Below are positions 1 through 7,057 of a stretch of DNA of 39,767 nucleotides, piece by piece. The position numbers were made by a program, and so were the translations under genes. The stretch covers positions 1 to 39,767 of the forward strand of contig CALXDU010000009.1 in the NCBI GenBank assembly GCA_944387145.1, read 5' to 3'. The notes under the pieces were generated by a model. The model had not been told where the DNA came from. It was given only the letters and a program-made list of their open reading frames with translations, and made no database searches. Origin of the DNA: an uncultured Oscillospiraceae bacterium (GTDB taxonomy: Bacteria > Bacillota > Clostridia > Oscillospirales > Oscillospiraceae). Position 1 is the stretch's first letter, and each line of letters starts with the position of its first letter.

Positions 1-131
1 CCTTGCGGGTCTGCATCAACGAGCAGGACTTTCTTTCCTTGCTTTGCCAGGGCGACGCCCAGGTTGACGCAGGTGGTGGTTTTGCCAACGCCGCCTTTCT
101 GGTTGACGATGGCGATGATTTGTGTGTTCAT
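1..131 (-). CDS. parA: ParA/Soj-family partition ATPase, N-terminal part only
   Basis: The reverse strand reads [20 protein letters not shown] from an ATG at 131-129 and then runs off the left window edge. The KGGVGKTT deviant Walker A box with its signature lysine, followed by LLVDADPQ, identifies a ParA/Soj/MinD-type P-loop ATPase. Family members bind ATP and DNA and, with a ParB partner, segregate or stabilise plasmids and integrative elements. The start codon overlaps the stop of the upstream gene as ATGA, so the two are translationally coupled. About 43 codons are visible, so subfamily and partner genes cannot be judged. The setting in a mobile element favours element maintenance over chromosome segregation. 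Confidence 0.9.
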   Translation of the reverse strand, partial: MNTQIIAIVNQKGGVGKTTTCVNLGVALAKQGKKVLLVDADPQ

Positions 132-745
132 TGTTTGTGGTCTCCTTCCTTGTGCTTTTTCAAAATCATGACTGCAAGGCCATATTTTGCAATGAGCAGT
201 CCGTTGATAACCAAACGGAACATCTGGTCACTGACCAATTTCTTGTCTCCAAGTTCATCAAGCGTAACACCCCCTTGTTTGGTATAAAAGCTGATAGCAG
301 CTCGGTACAGGATATAATCATCTAGAGAGATTCCAGTCATGGAAGCAAGCTGAAAGTCAATGCCGTTTTTGAGAAAACACTTTTCAGTACGAGAAAGCAG
401 TGTGTCGCTGGCGGTTAGCACATACATTGCAGCATAGTATCCAGGTGTATTTCTCTTTTTCACGAATCCCAAACGATTATGCAGTAGTTTCATTCGGGTC
501 ATATGACTTCCATCTAGCCAGAAAGAATCTTGGTGATTCTGGATTAGATGTGGCAGCCGTTTTCGAACGCTTTTGTTGGGAAAGACGATGGAATAGAGGA
601 CATCGCCGTAAGAAATTGCGTTTGCTTCGATTCTTTCTGCGATATATGGACACTTTTTCTGGGCACAGCGGCCTTCCGGCAGATGCTCTGTACAATACTT
701 GCAGTCCACGTCATCTGCGGTATAGGTAAATTTTCGAATATACAT
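128..745 (-). CDS. Conserved mobile-element protein with Cys4 motif, unknown function
   Basis: This is a 205-residue protein that I do not recognise as a named family. Near the N-terminus C15, C18, C27 and C32 form a C-x2-C-x8-C-x4-C pattern that could bind a metal ion. The rest is soluble-looking and mixed helical, with a basic tail ([10 protein letters not shown]) and no membrane segment or signal peptide. It begins after a good AAGGAGG site about seven bases upstream, and its TGA overlaps the ParA start as ATGA. Coupling to parA suggests a role in maintenance, replication control or DNA binding of the element; that is inference from position. A terminator-like hairpin lies just upstream of its ribosome-binding site. 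Confidence 0.75.
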   Translation of the reverse strand: MYIRKFTYTADDVDCKYCTEHLPEGRCAQKKCPYIAERIEANAISYGDVLYSIVFPNKSVRKRLPHLIQNHQDSFWLDGSHMTRMKLLHNRLGFVKKRNTPGYYAAMYVLTASDTLLSRTEKCFLKNGIDFQLASMTGISLDDYILYRAAISFYTKQGGVTLDELGDKKLVSDQMFRLVINGLLIAKYGLAVMILKKHKEGDHKQ

Positions 746-769
746 AAAATCCTCCTTAAAATGAATATG

Positions 770-796
770 AAAAAACGGACAATCTAAACTTGTCCG
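770..796 (-). terminator. Terminator or attenuator just upstream of the Cys4-parA operon
   Basis: On the minus strand a 7-bp stem (CGGACAA/TTGTCCG) with a 7-base loop is followed by six T residues (775-770). It ends only about a dozen bases before the AAGGAGG of the gene starting at 745. That position suits an attenuator in a leader RNA, or the 3' end of a small RNA transcribed from the structured region at about 800-1040. Confidence 0.7.
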
Positions 797-1043
797 ACGT
801 TTCTGTGATGCGTCTTAGCCTTTCCCTTGTGGCCCTTTTATTGTTTGTATCGGTGCTGATTCGGTGCTTTGTGCATCGTGAATGATTTCTGTTTCTCGAG
901 AAAAGAAACAGAGCGATTATCACTCCCGAAGAATGATCGGAAGTTCATAACCGCTCTATATGCATATCCACAGTCTTGGCCAATATAGACAGCACTCCGA
1001 AAGACGGAGTGCCTGTCTACACCTTGGTGTTTCCTGTGATGAT
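797..1043 (-). other. Structured non-coding stretch; candidate leader RNA, small RNA or cis site
   Basis: No plausible gene is present. Three inverted repeats crowd the right half. Hairpin A is a 9-bp TCTGTTTCT/AGAAACAGA stem at 888-912. Hairpin B is an AGAGCG/CGCTCT outer stem at 910-957 with a further TTAT/ATAA pairing. Hairpin C, at 986-1019, is a 14-bp stem with one bulged base. A short direct repeat of TCGGTGCT occurs at about 850-868. The minus-strand terminator at 770-796 follows. An RNA transcribed leftwards would be about 250 nt; the stretch could also hold an oriT or a partition site. Confidence 0.5.
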
Positions 1044-1424
1044 TTACTTAGAAATGTAGTAGCTACGTAGAATATCTTTTAATGTTCGCATGTTTTCCAA
1101 CAGGATCTGCCGTTCATTTGCGGAACAGTCGAAAAGAATATCCAATTCACTGGAATTAATAGAATTGCCAGCCACAAGAAGATTGTTTGCAAGAAGTTCG
1201 TCTGCTGAGACATTCAAAGCGTTTGCAATGTTGATAAAGGACTCCATACTAGGAATTCTTTCTCCACGCTCTAAATAGCTGATATAAACCCGACTTACTT
1301 TGGCCAGATCTGCAAGTTCTTCTTGCGAAAGTTTGTTTCTTATTCTGTGATATTTTACCCTGGATCCGATACTTTCAATGTCGATCACTGAGACCTTTAC
1401 CTCCTTATTCTAAACACCAAGGTG
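1020..1424. repeat. 13-bp inverted repeat flanking the XRE gene
   Basis: CACCTTGGTGTTT at 1020-1032 is repeated exactly in inverted orientation as AAACACCAAGGTG at 1412-1424, on either side of the XRE regulator gene. Each copy is itself a small CACC-N2-GGTG dyad. The right copy lies just upstream of the GTG start and its Shine-Dalgarno, where an autoregulatory operator would be expected. Confidence 0.6.
1044..1388 (-). CDS. XRE-family transcriptional regulator of the element
   Basis: This 114-residue protein has a textbook Cro/C1 helix-turn-helix in its first ~65 residues (KLSQEELADLAKVSRVYISY, then LERGERIPS). A short C-terminal helical part of about 45 residues follows, which may dimerise. 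The start is GTG at 1388 with AGGAGG about 11 bases upstream; no better ATG exists in frame. It is divergent from the ATPase gene at 1662 and upstream of the Cys4-parA genes. The shared intergenic region carries several dyads, and a 13-bp inverted repeat flanks the gene, so autoregulation and control of the element's two operons are likely. Ligand or inducing signal is not visible. Confidence 0.88.
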   Translation of the reverse strand: MIDIESIGSRVKYHRIRNKLSQEELADLAKVSRVYISYLERGERIPSMESFINIANALNVSADELLANNLLVAGNSINSSELDILFDCSANERQILLENMRTLKDILRSYYISK

Positions 1425-1531
1425 ATCGACTGCATCGGTTCCTTCAAATGGTTCCCATATGTTAGCACAAAGAAGATTGCAAGGCTGCATATAGTTTGAT
1501 GTTCCCTGGTATATTGCATCCTTAAACAAAA

Positions 1532-1566
1532 TGTAACCGGAAGTTACAGCCTTTGGAAAATGTAAC
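1532..1566. promoter_or_regulatory. Operator-like TGTAAC dyad between divergent genes
   Basis: TGTAAC-N5-GTTACA at 1532-1548 is a perfect 6-bp inverted repeat, and a third TGTAAC half-site lies at 1561-1566. The cluster is in the 273-bp gap between the divergent XRE and ATPase genes, a typical place for a repressor to control both directions. Which regulator binds is not known. Confidence 0.5.
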
Positions 1567-1582
1567 CTACAGTTTGTGGAGT

Positions 1583-1600
1583 AATTGCAAGATTGCAATT
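1583..1600. promoter_or_regulatory. AATTGCA dyad upstream of the ATPase gene
   Basis: AATTGCA and TGCAATT form a perfect 7-bp inverted repeat separated by AGAT, about 60 bp before the ATG at 1662. It may be a second operator. No convincing -35/-10 pair with a 17-bp spacer was found for this gene. Confidence 0.4.
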
Positions 1601-1661
1601 ATCATAATTACATCATGTTTCGAAGTAAGAATTTTTGGCGTACTCGGAGAGGAGTATCTGA

Positions 1662-2624
1662 ATGTTCGATATGTGCGATGGGAAGCTTAGATTATATTCA
1701 GGAGTCACTGAGACAGCTGTTGACTGGTTTTGGTATCCCTTTATCCCCTACGGGAAACTGACCTTGCTTCAAGGTGATCCTGGATGTGGAAAGTCAACTT
1801 TGATGATGAACCTTATTGCAGCGGCGTCCACCGGTAACTGTTTGCCAGATGGGAAAAAACATAAAAAGCCACTTCATGTGATTTATCAGTGCTCGGAGGA
1901 TGGAATCAGTGACACCATTAAGCCCCGCCTTCTAGCAGCTGGTGCCGATTGCAATAATGTAGCTTTCCTGGATGAGGAGACGGACTGGATTACGTTGAAT
2001 GACGAGAGAATTCGTAGAGCTATTGCGGATTTTAACGCAAAACTTCTCGTAATTGATCCTGTTCAAGCGTATCTGGGAGAGACAGATATAGCCAGTGCAA
2101 CAGCTATGCGGAAAGTTCTTCGCCAATTAGCATCTTGGGCTTCCATGTATGATTGCGCTGTTATATTGATCGGGCATCTTAATAAGAAATACAGTTCCAA
2201 AGACTTGTATCGCGGCCTTGGTAGCATTGATCTTGTTGCAGCGGCAAGAAGTGTGATGCATATTGAACGCCTACCTGAAGATGAGGATATTGCAGTCATC
2301 CATCATGTCAAAAGCAGTTTGGCCGCGAAAGGTAAGGATGCGTACTTCACACTTGATGTCAATCAGCAAATGGAATGGTTAGATCAACCTTACGAGATAC
2401 AATCGGATAAATCTACAAAACGGATGATTGCAACGAATATTCTTAAAATGCGGTTGTCAAATGGACCGGCGAAGGCGACAGATGTCATTGAAGAACTAAA
2501 AAATGAGGGGATTGGAGAAAGAACCATTCATCAGGTAAAAAAGCAGTTGGAGATCCGCTCGGTCAAACGGGATGCTGCGTGGTACTGGCTCCAGCCGGAA
2601 TTAGAAAAGAGTAGTGGAAGGTGA
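1662..2624 (+). CDS. RepA-like / AAA_25-type P-loop ATPase
   Basis: This is a 320-residue soluble protein. Walker A is GDPGCGKST (residues ~38-46) and Walker B is the hydrophobic run ending LLVIDPVQ (~residues 127-134). IGHLNKK and the RGLGSIDLVAAARSV stretch match the RecA-fold helicase/RepA-like ATPases common in Firmicutes phages and integrative elements. The last ~70 residues look like a winged helix (DVIEELKNEGIGERTIHQVK). The ATG at 1662 has GAGAGGAG upstream. The gene ends five bases before the recombinase start, so they are one operon. A role in replication or DNA handling of the element is family knowledge plus inference; it could equally be an accessory ATPase for the recombinase. 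Confidence 0.82.
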   Translation: MFDMCDGKLRLYSGVTETAVDWFWYPFIPYGKLTLLQGDPGCGKSTLMMNLIAAASTGNCLPDGKKHKKPLHVIYQCSEDGISDTIKPRLLAAGADCNNVAFLDEETDWITLNDERIRRAIADFNAKLLVIDPVQAYLGETDIASATAMRKVLRQLASWASMYDCAVILIGHLNKKYSSKDLYRGLGSIDLVAAARSVMHIERLPEDEDIAVIHHVKSSLAAKGKDAYFTLDVNQQMEWLDQPYEIQSDKSTKRMIATNILKMRLSNGPAKATDVIEELKNEGIGERTIHQVKKQLEIRSVKRDAAWYWLQPELEKSSGR

Positions 2625-2628
2625 GTAC

Positions 2629-4470
2629 ATGTCGAGGTATCAGGCAAAGGAAGAGCTTCGCCAGGTATATCAGAGAGAAGAAAAACGATATCAAGCGTAT
2701 ATCCCAGCCAAACCGAAAGTGAATCTATATGGAGAAGAACATGTTTTTCGTGTATGCGCCTACTGCCGGGTTTCCACGGAAAACGACGAACAATTATCTT
2801 CTTTCGAGCTACAGCAGTCACACTACAAGCAGTTGGTGACGGATCATCCCAATTGGGAGCTGAAGCACATATATGCTGACGAGGGTATTTCCGGCACATC
2901 TTTGAAAAATCGAGATCAATTTAATGAGATGATTGCCGCATGCAAACGAGGAGAATACGATCTTATTGTTACGAAGAGTGTTTCGCGCTTTGCGAGAAAT
3001 TTGGTTGATTGCATTTCTCTTATTCGTATGCTAAAGGGTCAAGTTCCGCCAGTCGGAGTCTTTTTTGAAACGGACAATCTCTATACGCTTGCCGAGAACA
3101 CAGAGTTTATGCTCTCTTTTCTCGCCACATTCGCCCAAGAGGAGTCTGTGAAAAAGAGTGAAGCAATGAACTGGTCTTTGCAGCAGCGATTTAAAGATGG
3201 AAAATTGCTTACTCCTGCGCCGCTTGGGTATGATCGACAGAAGGATGTTACTGGTAGGTATATCAAGTATGCCCCACTGGTTGTAAACGAATTTGAAGCA
3301 AAGATTGTCTCATTCATATATGACGCCTATCTTTCGGGATGGGCAATGGAGCAGATTGCTGCGTTTTTAAAAGATGTGGGAGTGGAAACAAAATCAGGTG
3401 GAACGAACTGGAATGCTGGTTCCATTGGGTACATTCTTACAAATGAACGGTACTGTGGGAATATCCTCACCTGGAAAACCTTCACTGCAGATTTATATGA
3501 GCATAAGCATCGTAAAAATCGACAGGATAGAGACCAGTACTTATATACTGGAAAACATGCTGCCATTATTTCAGAGAAGAAATTTGAAGACGTGCAGATT
3601 TTGATGGAGAACAGGAAGCACCATATACGCGGCGGCTTGCCCGTTATGCATGTGATTGACGAGGGCATCTTTCGGGGGTTTATCCCGATCAATCACCACT
3701 GGGTTAATGACGACCCCGGAACGTATTACGACATTTCTAACAGTATTCGTCAGCAGTGCAATAAAATAAAACGGATTGAAAAATCGGCGTTCAGTGCATT
3801 TGATTTGCAGGGTTATCAAGTGGTCAGAGGGCAGTTTCTCCAAATCCGTTATGAGGGACCAACGCTGAGTATCTACAAAGAGAGAATTGCGTTCAATAAA
3901 TTCTGTATGCAGAAATTTGATAGCGTTGCTTATATTCAGCTGCTTCTCCATCCTGCGGAAAGAAAACTGGCAATTCGCCCATGCAAGGCATCGGATGCTC
4001 ACAGTATCCGATGGAGGCCAGATCCAGAAAAACCGCTGTACAGCAAAACGCTGAATTGCCAGCATTTTGGAAATGCGCTCTACTCAATTATGAAGTGGAA
4101 TCCAGACTACATTTACAAGGTGCGTGGGACATGGGCAAGCCGCCGAGGAGAGCAGATTATTGTGTTCAATTTACCAAATGCCGTTCCTGCTATTCTGGTT
4201 CCATTAGAAGATGAGGATGCAAAGCAGAGAAGACAAGTTGCTCTCTATCCGGAGGAATGGGAAAACGATTTCGGTGAGGAGTTTTACGAACACACTGTGG
4301 AGAATGGCTTTTATTACATTGCACCAAATACCGAATGGCACTCTCAGGCCAAGAGCATTGTGGCTCCAGGCATCAAGCAATATTTGGTTCCAAATCAGGA
4401 ACAATTGCAAATGACAATTGAAGATCTTTTGAGAGGAACGAACAGAACAGATGGAAACAAAGGAAACTGA
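2629..4470 (+). CDS. Large serine recombinase with a non-canonical C-terminal domain
   Basis: 613 residues from the ATG at 2629, preferred over a GTG at 2614 because GGAAGGTGAG precedes it at proper spacing. The resolvase domain (~residues 40-190) holds YCRVST with the catalytic serine at 49, YADEGISG, and the SVSRFARN arginine motif. The recombinase domain (~195-320) contains PLGYD and ILTNERYCGN. The segment after HAAIISEKKFEDVQ, where family members carry a CxxC zinc ribbon, reads IFRGFIPINHHW and has no cysteine pair. A ~220-residue domain from about residue 390 follows; it recurs in the next three genes. The enzyme should cut and rejoin DNA through a phosphoserine link. The replaced C-terminus predicts different site recognition or partner binding. 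Whether it integrates this element is uncertain. Confidence 0.93.
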   Translation: MSRYQAKEELRQVYQREEKRYQAYIPAKPKVNLYGEEHVFRVCAYCRVSTENDEQLSSFELQQSHYKQLVTDHPNWELKHIYADEGISGTSLKNRDQFNEMIAACKRGEYDLIVTKSVSRFARNLVDCISLIRMLKGQVPPVGVFFETDNLYTLAENTEFMLSFLATFAQEESVKKSEAMNWSLQQRFKDGKLLTPAPLGYDRQKDVTGRYIKYAPLVVNEFEAKIVSFIYDAYLSGWAMEQIAAFLKDVGVETKSGGTNWNAGSIGYILTNERYCGNILTWKTFTADLYEHKHRKNRQDRDQYLYTGKHAAIISEKKFEDVQILMENRKHHIRGGLPVMHVIDEGIFRGFIPINHHWVNDDPGTYYDISNSIRQQCNKIKRIEKSAFSAFDLQGYQVVRGQFLQIRYEGPTLSIYKERIAFNKFCMQKFDSVAYIQLLLHPAERKLAIRPCKASDAHSIRWRPDPEKPLYSKTLNCQHFGNALYSIMKWNPDYIYKVRGTWASRRGEQIIVFNLPNAVPAILVPLEDEDAKQRRQVALYPEEWENDFGEEFYEHTVENGFYYIAPNTEWHSQAKSIVAPGIKQYLVPNQEQLQMTIEDLLRGTNRTDGNKGN

Positions 4471-5047
4471 ACACTATTTCTCAAACAGCACCATCCTTCA
4501 AGAGAATGGTGACGATACAGAGGAACTCATTAACCTGGCAGGATACCAGGTAACAAAAGCAGAGCTGTTTGCACACACACGAGAGCCAGCCATTACAATC
4601 TGGGATAGCAGAATCAAGTTTAACATGGCATGTCTGCGAAGGTTTCCTGGAGTTACACATATTCAAATACTTATTCATCCCGAGCAGAAACGCCTGATTA
4701 TTCGCCCTTGTGAACCGGATGCACCGGACTCGCTCCGATGGGCACGGGGAGGTGGTGAAAAGGAACTGTCTAATCGGGATCTTCTCTGCAAAATATTTGC
4801 AGCAAAGGTTTTTGATTTGATGGGTTGGAATCCGAAATATCGATACAAGATGATGGGCAAACCAGCTGTTTGCGACTCTGAAATGTTGTTTCTATTTAAA
4901 CTGACAGATTTCGAATTATTTGTAACTGGAACAAAATCAAAGTCCTACCTCCCGGAAGATTGGAGAAATTATTTCGGTGTTCCCGTTGAAGAACACGAAG
5001 ACTCATACAAGATAAACCTAGCAGATGGATATATCACAACAAAATAA
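4451..5047 (+). CDS. Recombinase-associated domain protein, copy 2 (198 aa)
   Basis: This protein has no function I recognise, but it is clearly paralogous to the C-terminal domain of the preceding recombinase. Shared motifs in order are GYQV, RIKFN versus RIAFN, ILIHPEQKRLIIRPC versus LLLHPAERKLAIRPC, LRW versus IRW, MGWNPKYRYK versus MKWNPDYIYK, and a late LPEDWRNYFG versus YPEEWENDFG. It therefore covers nearly the whole domain. The start overlaps the recombinase stop by 20 bases, so the two are co-translated. No cysteine-rich, membrane or nuclease motif is evident. A DNA-binding or recombinase-partner role is inferred from the fusion next door. Confidence 0.8.
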   Translation: METKETEHYFSNSTILQENGDDTEELINLAGYQVTKAELFAHTREPAITIWDSRIKFNMACLRRFPGVTHIQILIHPEQKRLIIRPCEPDAPDSLRWARGGGEKELSNRDLLCKIFAAKVFDLMGWNPKYRYKMMGKPAVCDSEMLFLFKLTDFELFVTGTKSKSYLPEDWRNYFGVPVEEHEDSYKINLADGYITTK

Positions 5048-5067
5048 GTCTTTGGAGGAAGTTTTCT

Positions 5068-5523
5068 ATGAATCAATTCGATCCCATTGAAGAAATGAGC
5101 CTGGATGGATTCCAGATTGTGAATGCAAATATGTTTGCTCACTCACCGAAGAGGAATGATGTTACGTGTACAATATGGCCTACCAGAATCTCTTTCAATA
5201 AGCTGGCACTTGAGAAGTTGCACTTCTGTGAATACATAAAGCTCCATGTGAACCCCAAAACAAAGTGTATTCTGGTAATGCCCGTTTCTTCTTCTGACAA
5301 GGACAGTATCCGTTGGATAAAAGGAGAAAAGGAAAGGTTTGTCAGAAACATGGAGTCGAAAATTTTTGGAGGTCAGCTGTACAAATCCTGGGGGCTTGAT
5401 CCGGAATGCAATTATCGAGCCAGTGGACATTTGGTAACCGCCAATCAGAAAGTAATGCTACTGTTTGACTTCAACCAGGCGGAATTGTGGAAGGGAAGGA
5501 AACCTGAAGAGCATTATGAATGA
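5068..5523 (+). CDS. Recombinase-associated domain protein, copy 3 (151 aa)
   Basis: Third copy of the domain. LDGFQIV matches LQGYQVV, TIWPTRISFNKLALEKL matches the RIAFNKF segment, LHVNPKTKCILVMPV aligns with LLLHPAERKLAIRPC, SIRW is identical, and WGLDPECNYRASG aligns with the WNPxYxYK block. The protein ends at the position where copies 1 and 2 continue into the EW-N-FG tail, so that segment is absent. GGAGG lies eight bases before the ATG. It is the third gene of the recombinase operon. Conservation of the core without the tail suggests a functional minimal domain instead of decay, since the frame is open throughout. Confidence 0.75.
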   Translation: MNQFDPIEEMSLDGFQIVNANMFAHSPKRNDVTCTIWPTRISFNKLALEKLHFCEYIKLHVNPKTKCILVMPVSSSDKDSIRWIKGEKERFVRNMESKIFGGQLYKSWGLDPECNYRASGHLVTANQKVMLLFDFNQAELWKGRKPEEHYE

Positions 5524-5869
5524 GGTATTCCTATCATTTTATCTGAAAGCAAACAGAATCCATGTGTTTACAGATGCCTTAAGGGGGATTGGTAGCCCCG
5601 CCAATATCTGCTTCTTGCTGGATGAGAAGGGAAACACATTGATTCTGCAACCATATCCAAGAAAGGATTTTCACTCTCATCGTGTTCCTATGGATGTCTA
5701 CAGGGGGAAAAAGCGCATGGAGGTGAGTAGCTGGAAATTGTGTGCAATGATTGCAGACATACGGCAGTGGAACAGAAAAATATCCTACCGGGTACCGGGG
5801 ACGGCTATGCAGCGACAGCAAATTTGCGTTTTTTATCTCGATCAGGCAAAGCCTATCAAACCAGAGTAA
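5516..5869 (+). CDS. Recombinase-associated domain protein, copy 4, short and diverged (117 aa)
   Basis: The most diverged copy. LSFYLKANRIHVF corresponds to LSIYKERIAFNKF, FLLDEKGNTLILQPY to LLLHPAERKLAIRPC, and WNRKISYRVPG to WNPDYIYKVRG. The N-terminal GYQV strand and the C-terminal EW-N-FG tail are both missing. I chose ATG 5516, which overlaps the previous stop by eight bases, over the further upstream ATG at 5465 that lies deep inside copy 3. It is the last gene of the operon. It could be a degenerate relic or a minimal subunit; the intact frame slightly favours expression. Confidence 0.65.
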   Translation: MNEVFLSFYLKANRIHVFTDALRGIGSPANICFLLDEKGNTLILQPYPRKDFHSHRVPMDVYRGKKRMEVSSWKLCAMIADIRQWNRKISYRVPGTAMQRQQICVFYLDQAKPIKPE

Positions 5870-5914
5870 ACAAATCTATCACCAATTAATGCGATATTGC
5901 CTCCACATCTCTAC

Positions 5915-5952
5915 TATAACTATATCACCATATATGGGGATATAATGTTATA
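5915..5952 (+). promoter_or_regulatory. Promoter with overlapping palindromic operator for the second XRE gene
   Basis: TATAAC at 5915-5920 and GTTATA at 5947-5952 enclose an inner dyad ATATCACC/GGGGATAT, so most of this 38-bp stretch is palindromic. A perfect TATAAT box sits inside at 5941-5946, with no good -35. The gene starts 24 bases downstream. This is the arrangement of a self-repressing XRE regulator. Confidence 0.55.
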
Positions 5953-5969
5953 AAAAAAGAGGTGATTTC

Positions 5970-6272
5970 GTGGATATCCTGAGCCGTCTTGTTGAATTGC
6001 AGAAGCAACGCGGCTGGTCTGACTACAAGATCGCCAAGGAAGCAGGTTTATCTCCGAATACCGTATCCAATATCTATAGGCGGAATAATGTCCCGAATCT
6101 TGTGACATTGGAAGCGATTTGCAAAGCTTTTGGTATTACGTTGTCGCAGTTTTTTGCAGAAGAGAATCTAGTGGAACTTACACTGGAGCAGCGACAACTT
6201 TTTGAGAAGTGGACAACCTTGACTCCAGACCAGAAAGCTGCAATATGGCAAATCCTGAAAACATATGAATAG
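5970..6272 (+). CDS. XRE-family regulator next to the element end
   Basis: A 100-residue protein whose first ~65 residues are a Cro/C1-type helix-turn-helix (SDYKIAKEAGLSPNTVSNIY). The rest includes LTLEQRQLFEKWTTLTPDQK, a helical tail seen in many short element-borne XRE proteins. The start is GTG at 5970 with AGAGGTGAT upstream. It sits between the recombinase operon and the excisionase-like gene, so it may control excision. The palindrome overlapping its TATAAT box suggests autoregulation. It differs from the XRE protein at 1044-1388, so the element carries at least two regulators. Confidence 0.85.
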   Translation: MDILSRLVELQKQRGWSDYKIAKEAGLSPNTVSNIYRRNNVPNLVTLEAICKAFGITLSQFFAEENLVELTLEQRQLFEKWTTLTPDQKAAIWQILKTYE

Positions 6273-6378
6273 GGGTGTTCGCCCTTGATCTTGGCTTGGT
6301 ATATCGCAGAATAAAGTGATAGTTGTCTCCAAATTATATCATAGTGTGAAAATGCAATCAAGGAATCTTTCTATAAGG

Positions 6379-6410
6379 TATAGCCGGGATCAGACTGTAT
6401 CCCGGCTATA
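6379..6410. terminator. Strong hairpin between convergent genes
   Basis: A perfect 12-bp stem (TATAGCCGGGAT/ATCCCGGCTATA) with an 8-base loop lies between the XRE gene on the plus strand and the excisionase-like gene on the minus strand. There is no clean T-tract on either side. A bidirectional terminator is likely from position; a protein-binding site is the alternative. Confidence 0.55.
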
Positions 6411-6493
6411 CATATCACTTTGAAATTTGGTTATTTGCGAGAGAAGCATGAAGGAAAGGGAGAAGTGGGCCCTCGACAGGGCAGACGTAAAAA

Positions 6494-6739
6494 TTATGGG
6501 ATCTTTGATTTGAGCTTTAGGCGATATTCTGCATAGTGTGGACTTAGGATATAGTTGATGACACTCACTTTAGGAATGAGGTAGGTGCCTCTAATCAAAA
6601 AGTGCTGGACTTGATTCTGCTGCATCAATTTCCTTGCCTGGACATCACCCATCCCACCCATCATCTTTCGGAACTGTGTAAGGTTTACAAGATCAGGATA
6701 GTCAGCAAAATACTGCTCGTAATACTTTCGCTTTTTCAT
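6494..6739 (-). CDS. Excisionase-like small DNA-binding protein
   Basis: An 81-residue basic protein. LVNLTQFRKMMGG followed by ARKLMQQNQVQHFLIRGTYL and IPKVSVINYIL fits the winged-helix pattern of MerR/Xis-type excisionases, where a recognition helix is followed by an R-x-G-x-Y-x-I-P strand pair. Such proteins bend DNA near attachment sites and bias the integrase towards excision. The gene reads leftwards about 320 bp inside the tRNA-type attachment site, the usual location for xis. A tyrosine integrase partner is not visible here; the only recombinase in view is the serine enzyme at 2629-4470. Confidence 0.68.
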   Translation of the reverse strand: MKKRKYYEQYFADYPDLVNLTQFRKMMGGMGDVQARKLMQQNQVQHFLIRGTYLIPKVSVINYILSPHYAEYRLKLKSKIP

Positions 6740-7057
6740 TGAAATAGCCCTTTCGGATTATATAGATTTGTCAATGAAGATGGGCTATTTTCAGATTGTT
6801 TTGAACAGGGGACCGGATATCCCCCGTGCGTATTTTTAAGGGCATCCCTCCAACATCCCTCCAACTTTCCGAAAAACGATCCAAAACATTAAAAGATGAT
6901 TTTGAAACGCGTGTTTTGAAAAGAAAGAAAAAAGTTGATAAATTCTTGCTGTTGTTGGATAGTTGGAAAAATACGAGGTTTTAAATATTTGGTTTTTCTG
7001 ATAAAATATTCCGCTAAATTCCCTTAAAATACCAACATTTCCGAATAGAATTGAAAA
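6740..7057. other. Non-coding element end adjoining the attachment site
   Basis: No gene is seen. The stretch is AT-rich and contains an exact tandem 11-bp repeat at 6843-6864 and TTGGATAGTTGG at 6955-6966, which resembles it in inverted form. These are in the place where integrase arm-type binding sites are expected. Runs of A and T towards 7020 fit a bendable attachment region. Confidence 0.45.
6843..6864. repeat. Tandem 11-bp repeat near the attachment site
   Basis: CATCCCTCCAA occurs twice head-to-tail without any gap. It lies about 200 bp inside the tRNA remnant, a plausible position for paired recombinase or excisionase sites. Confidence 0.6.

Noticed and set aside
1410..1598. 62-codon open frame between the divergent XRE and ATPase genes
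   Set aside because: No ribosome-binding site, no recognisable domain, and it covers the dyad-rich regulatory region.
1662..6272. Prophage origin of the left element
   Set aside because: No capsid, terminase, portal or tail genes are visible; ParA, RepA-like ATPase and recombinase fit an integrative element at least as well, though most of it is off-window.
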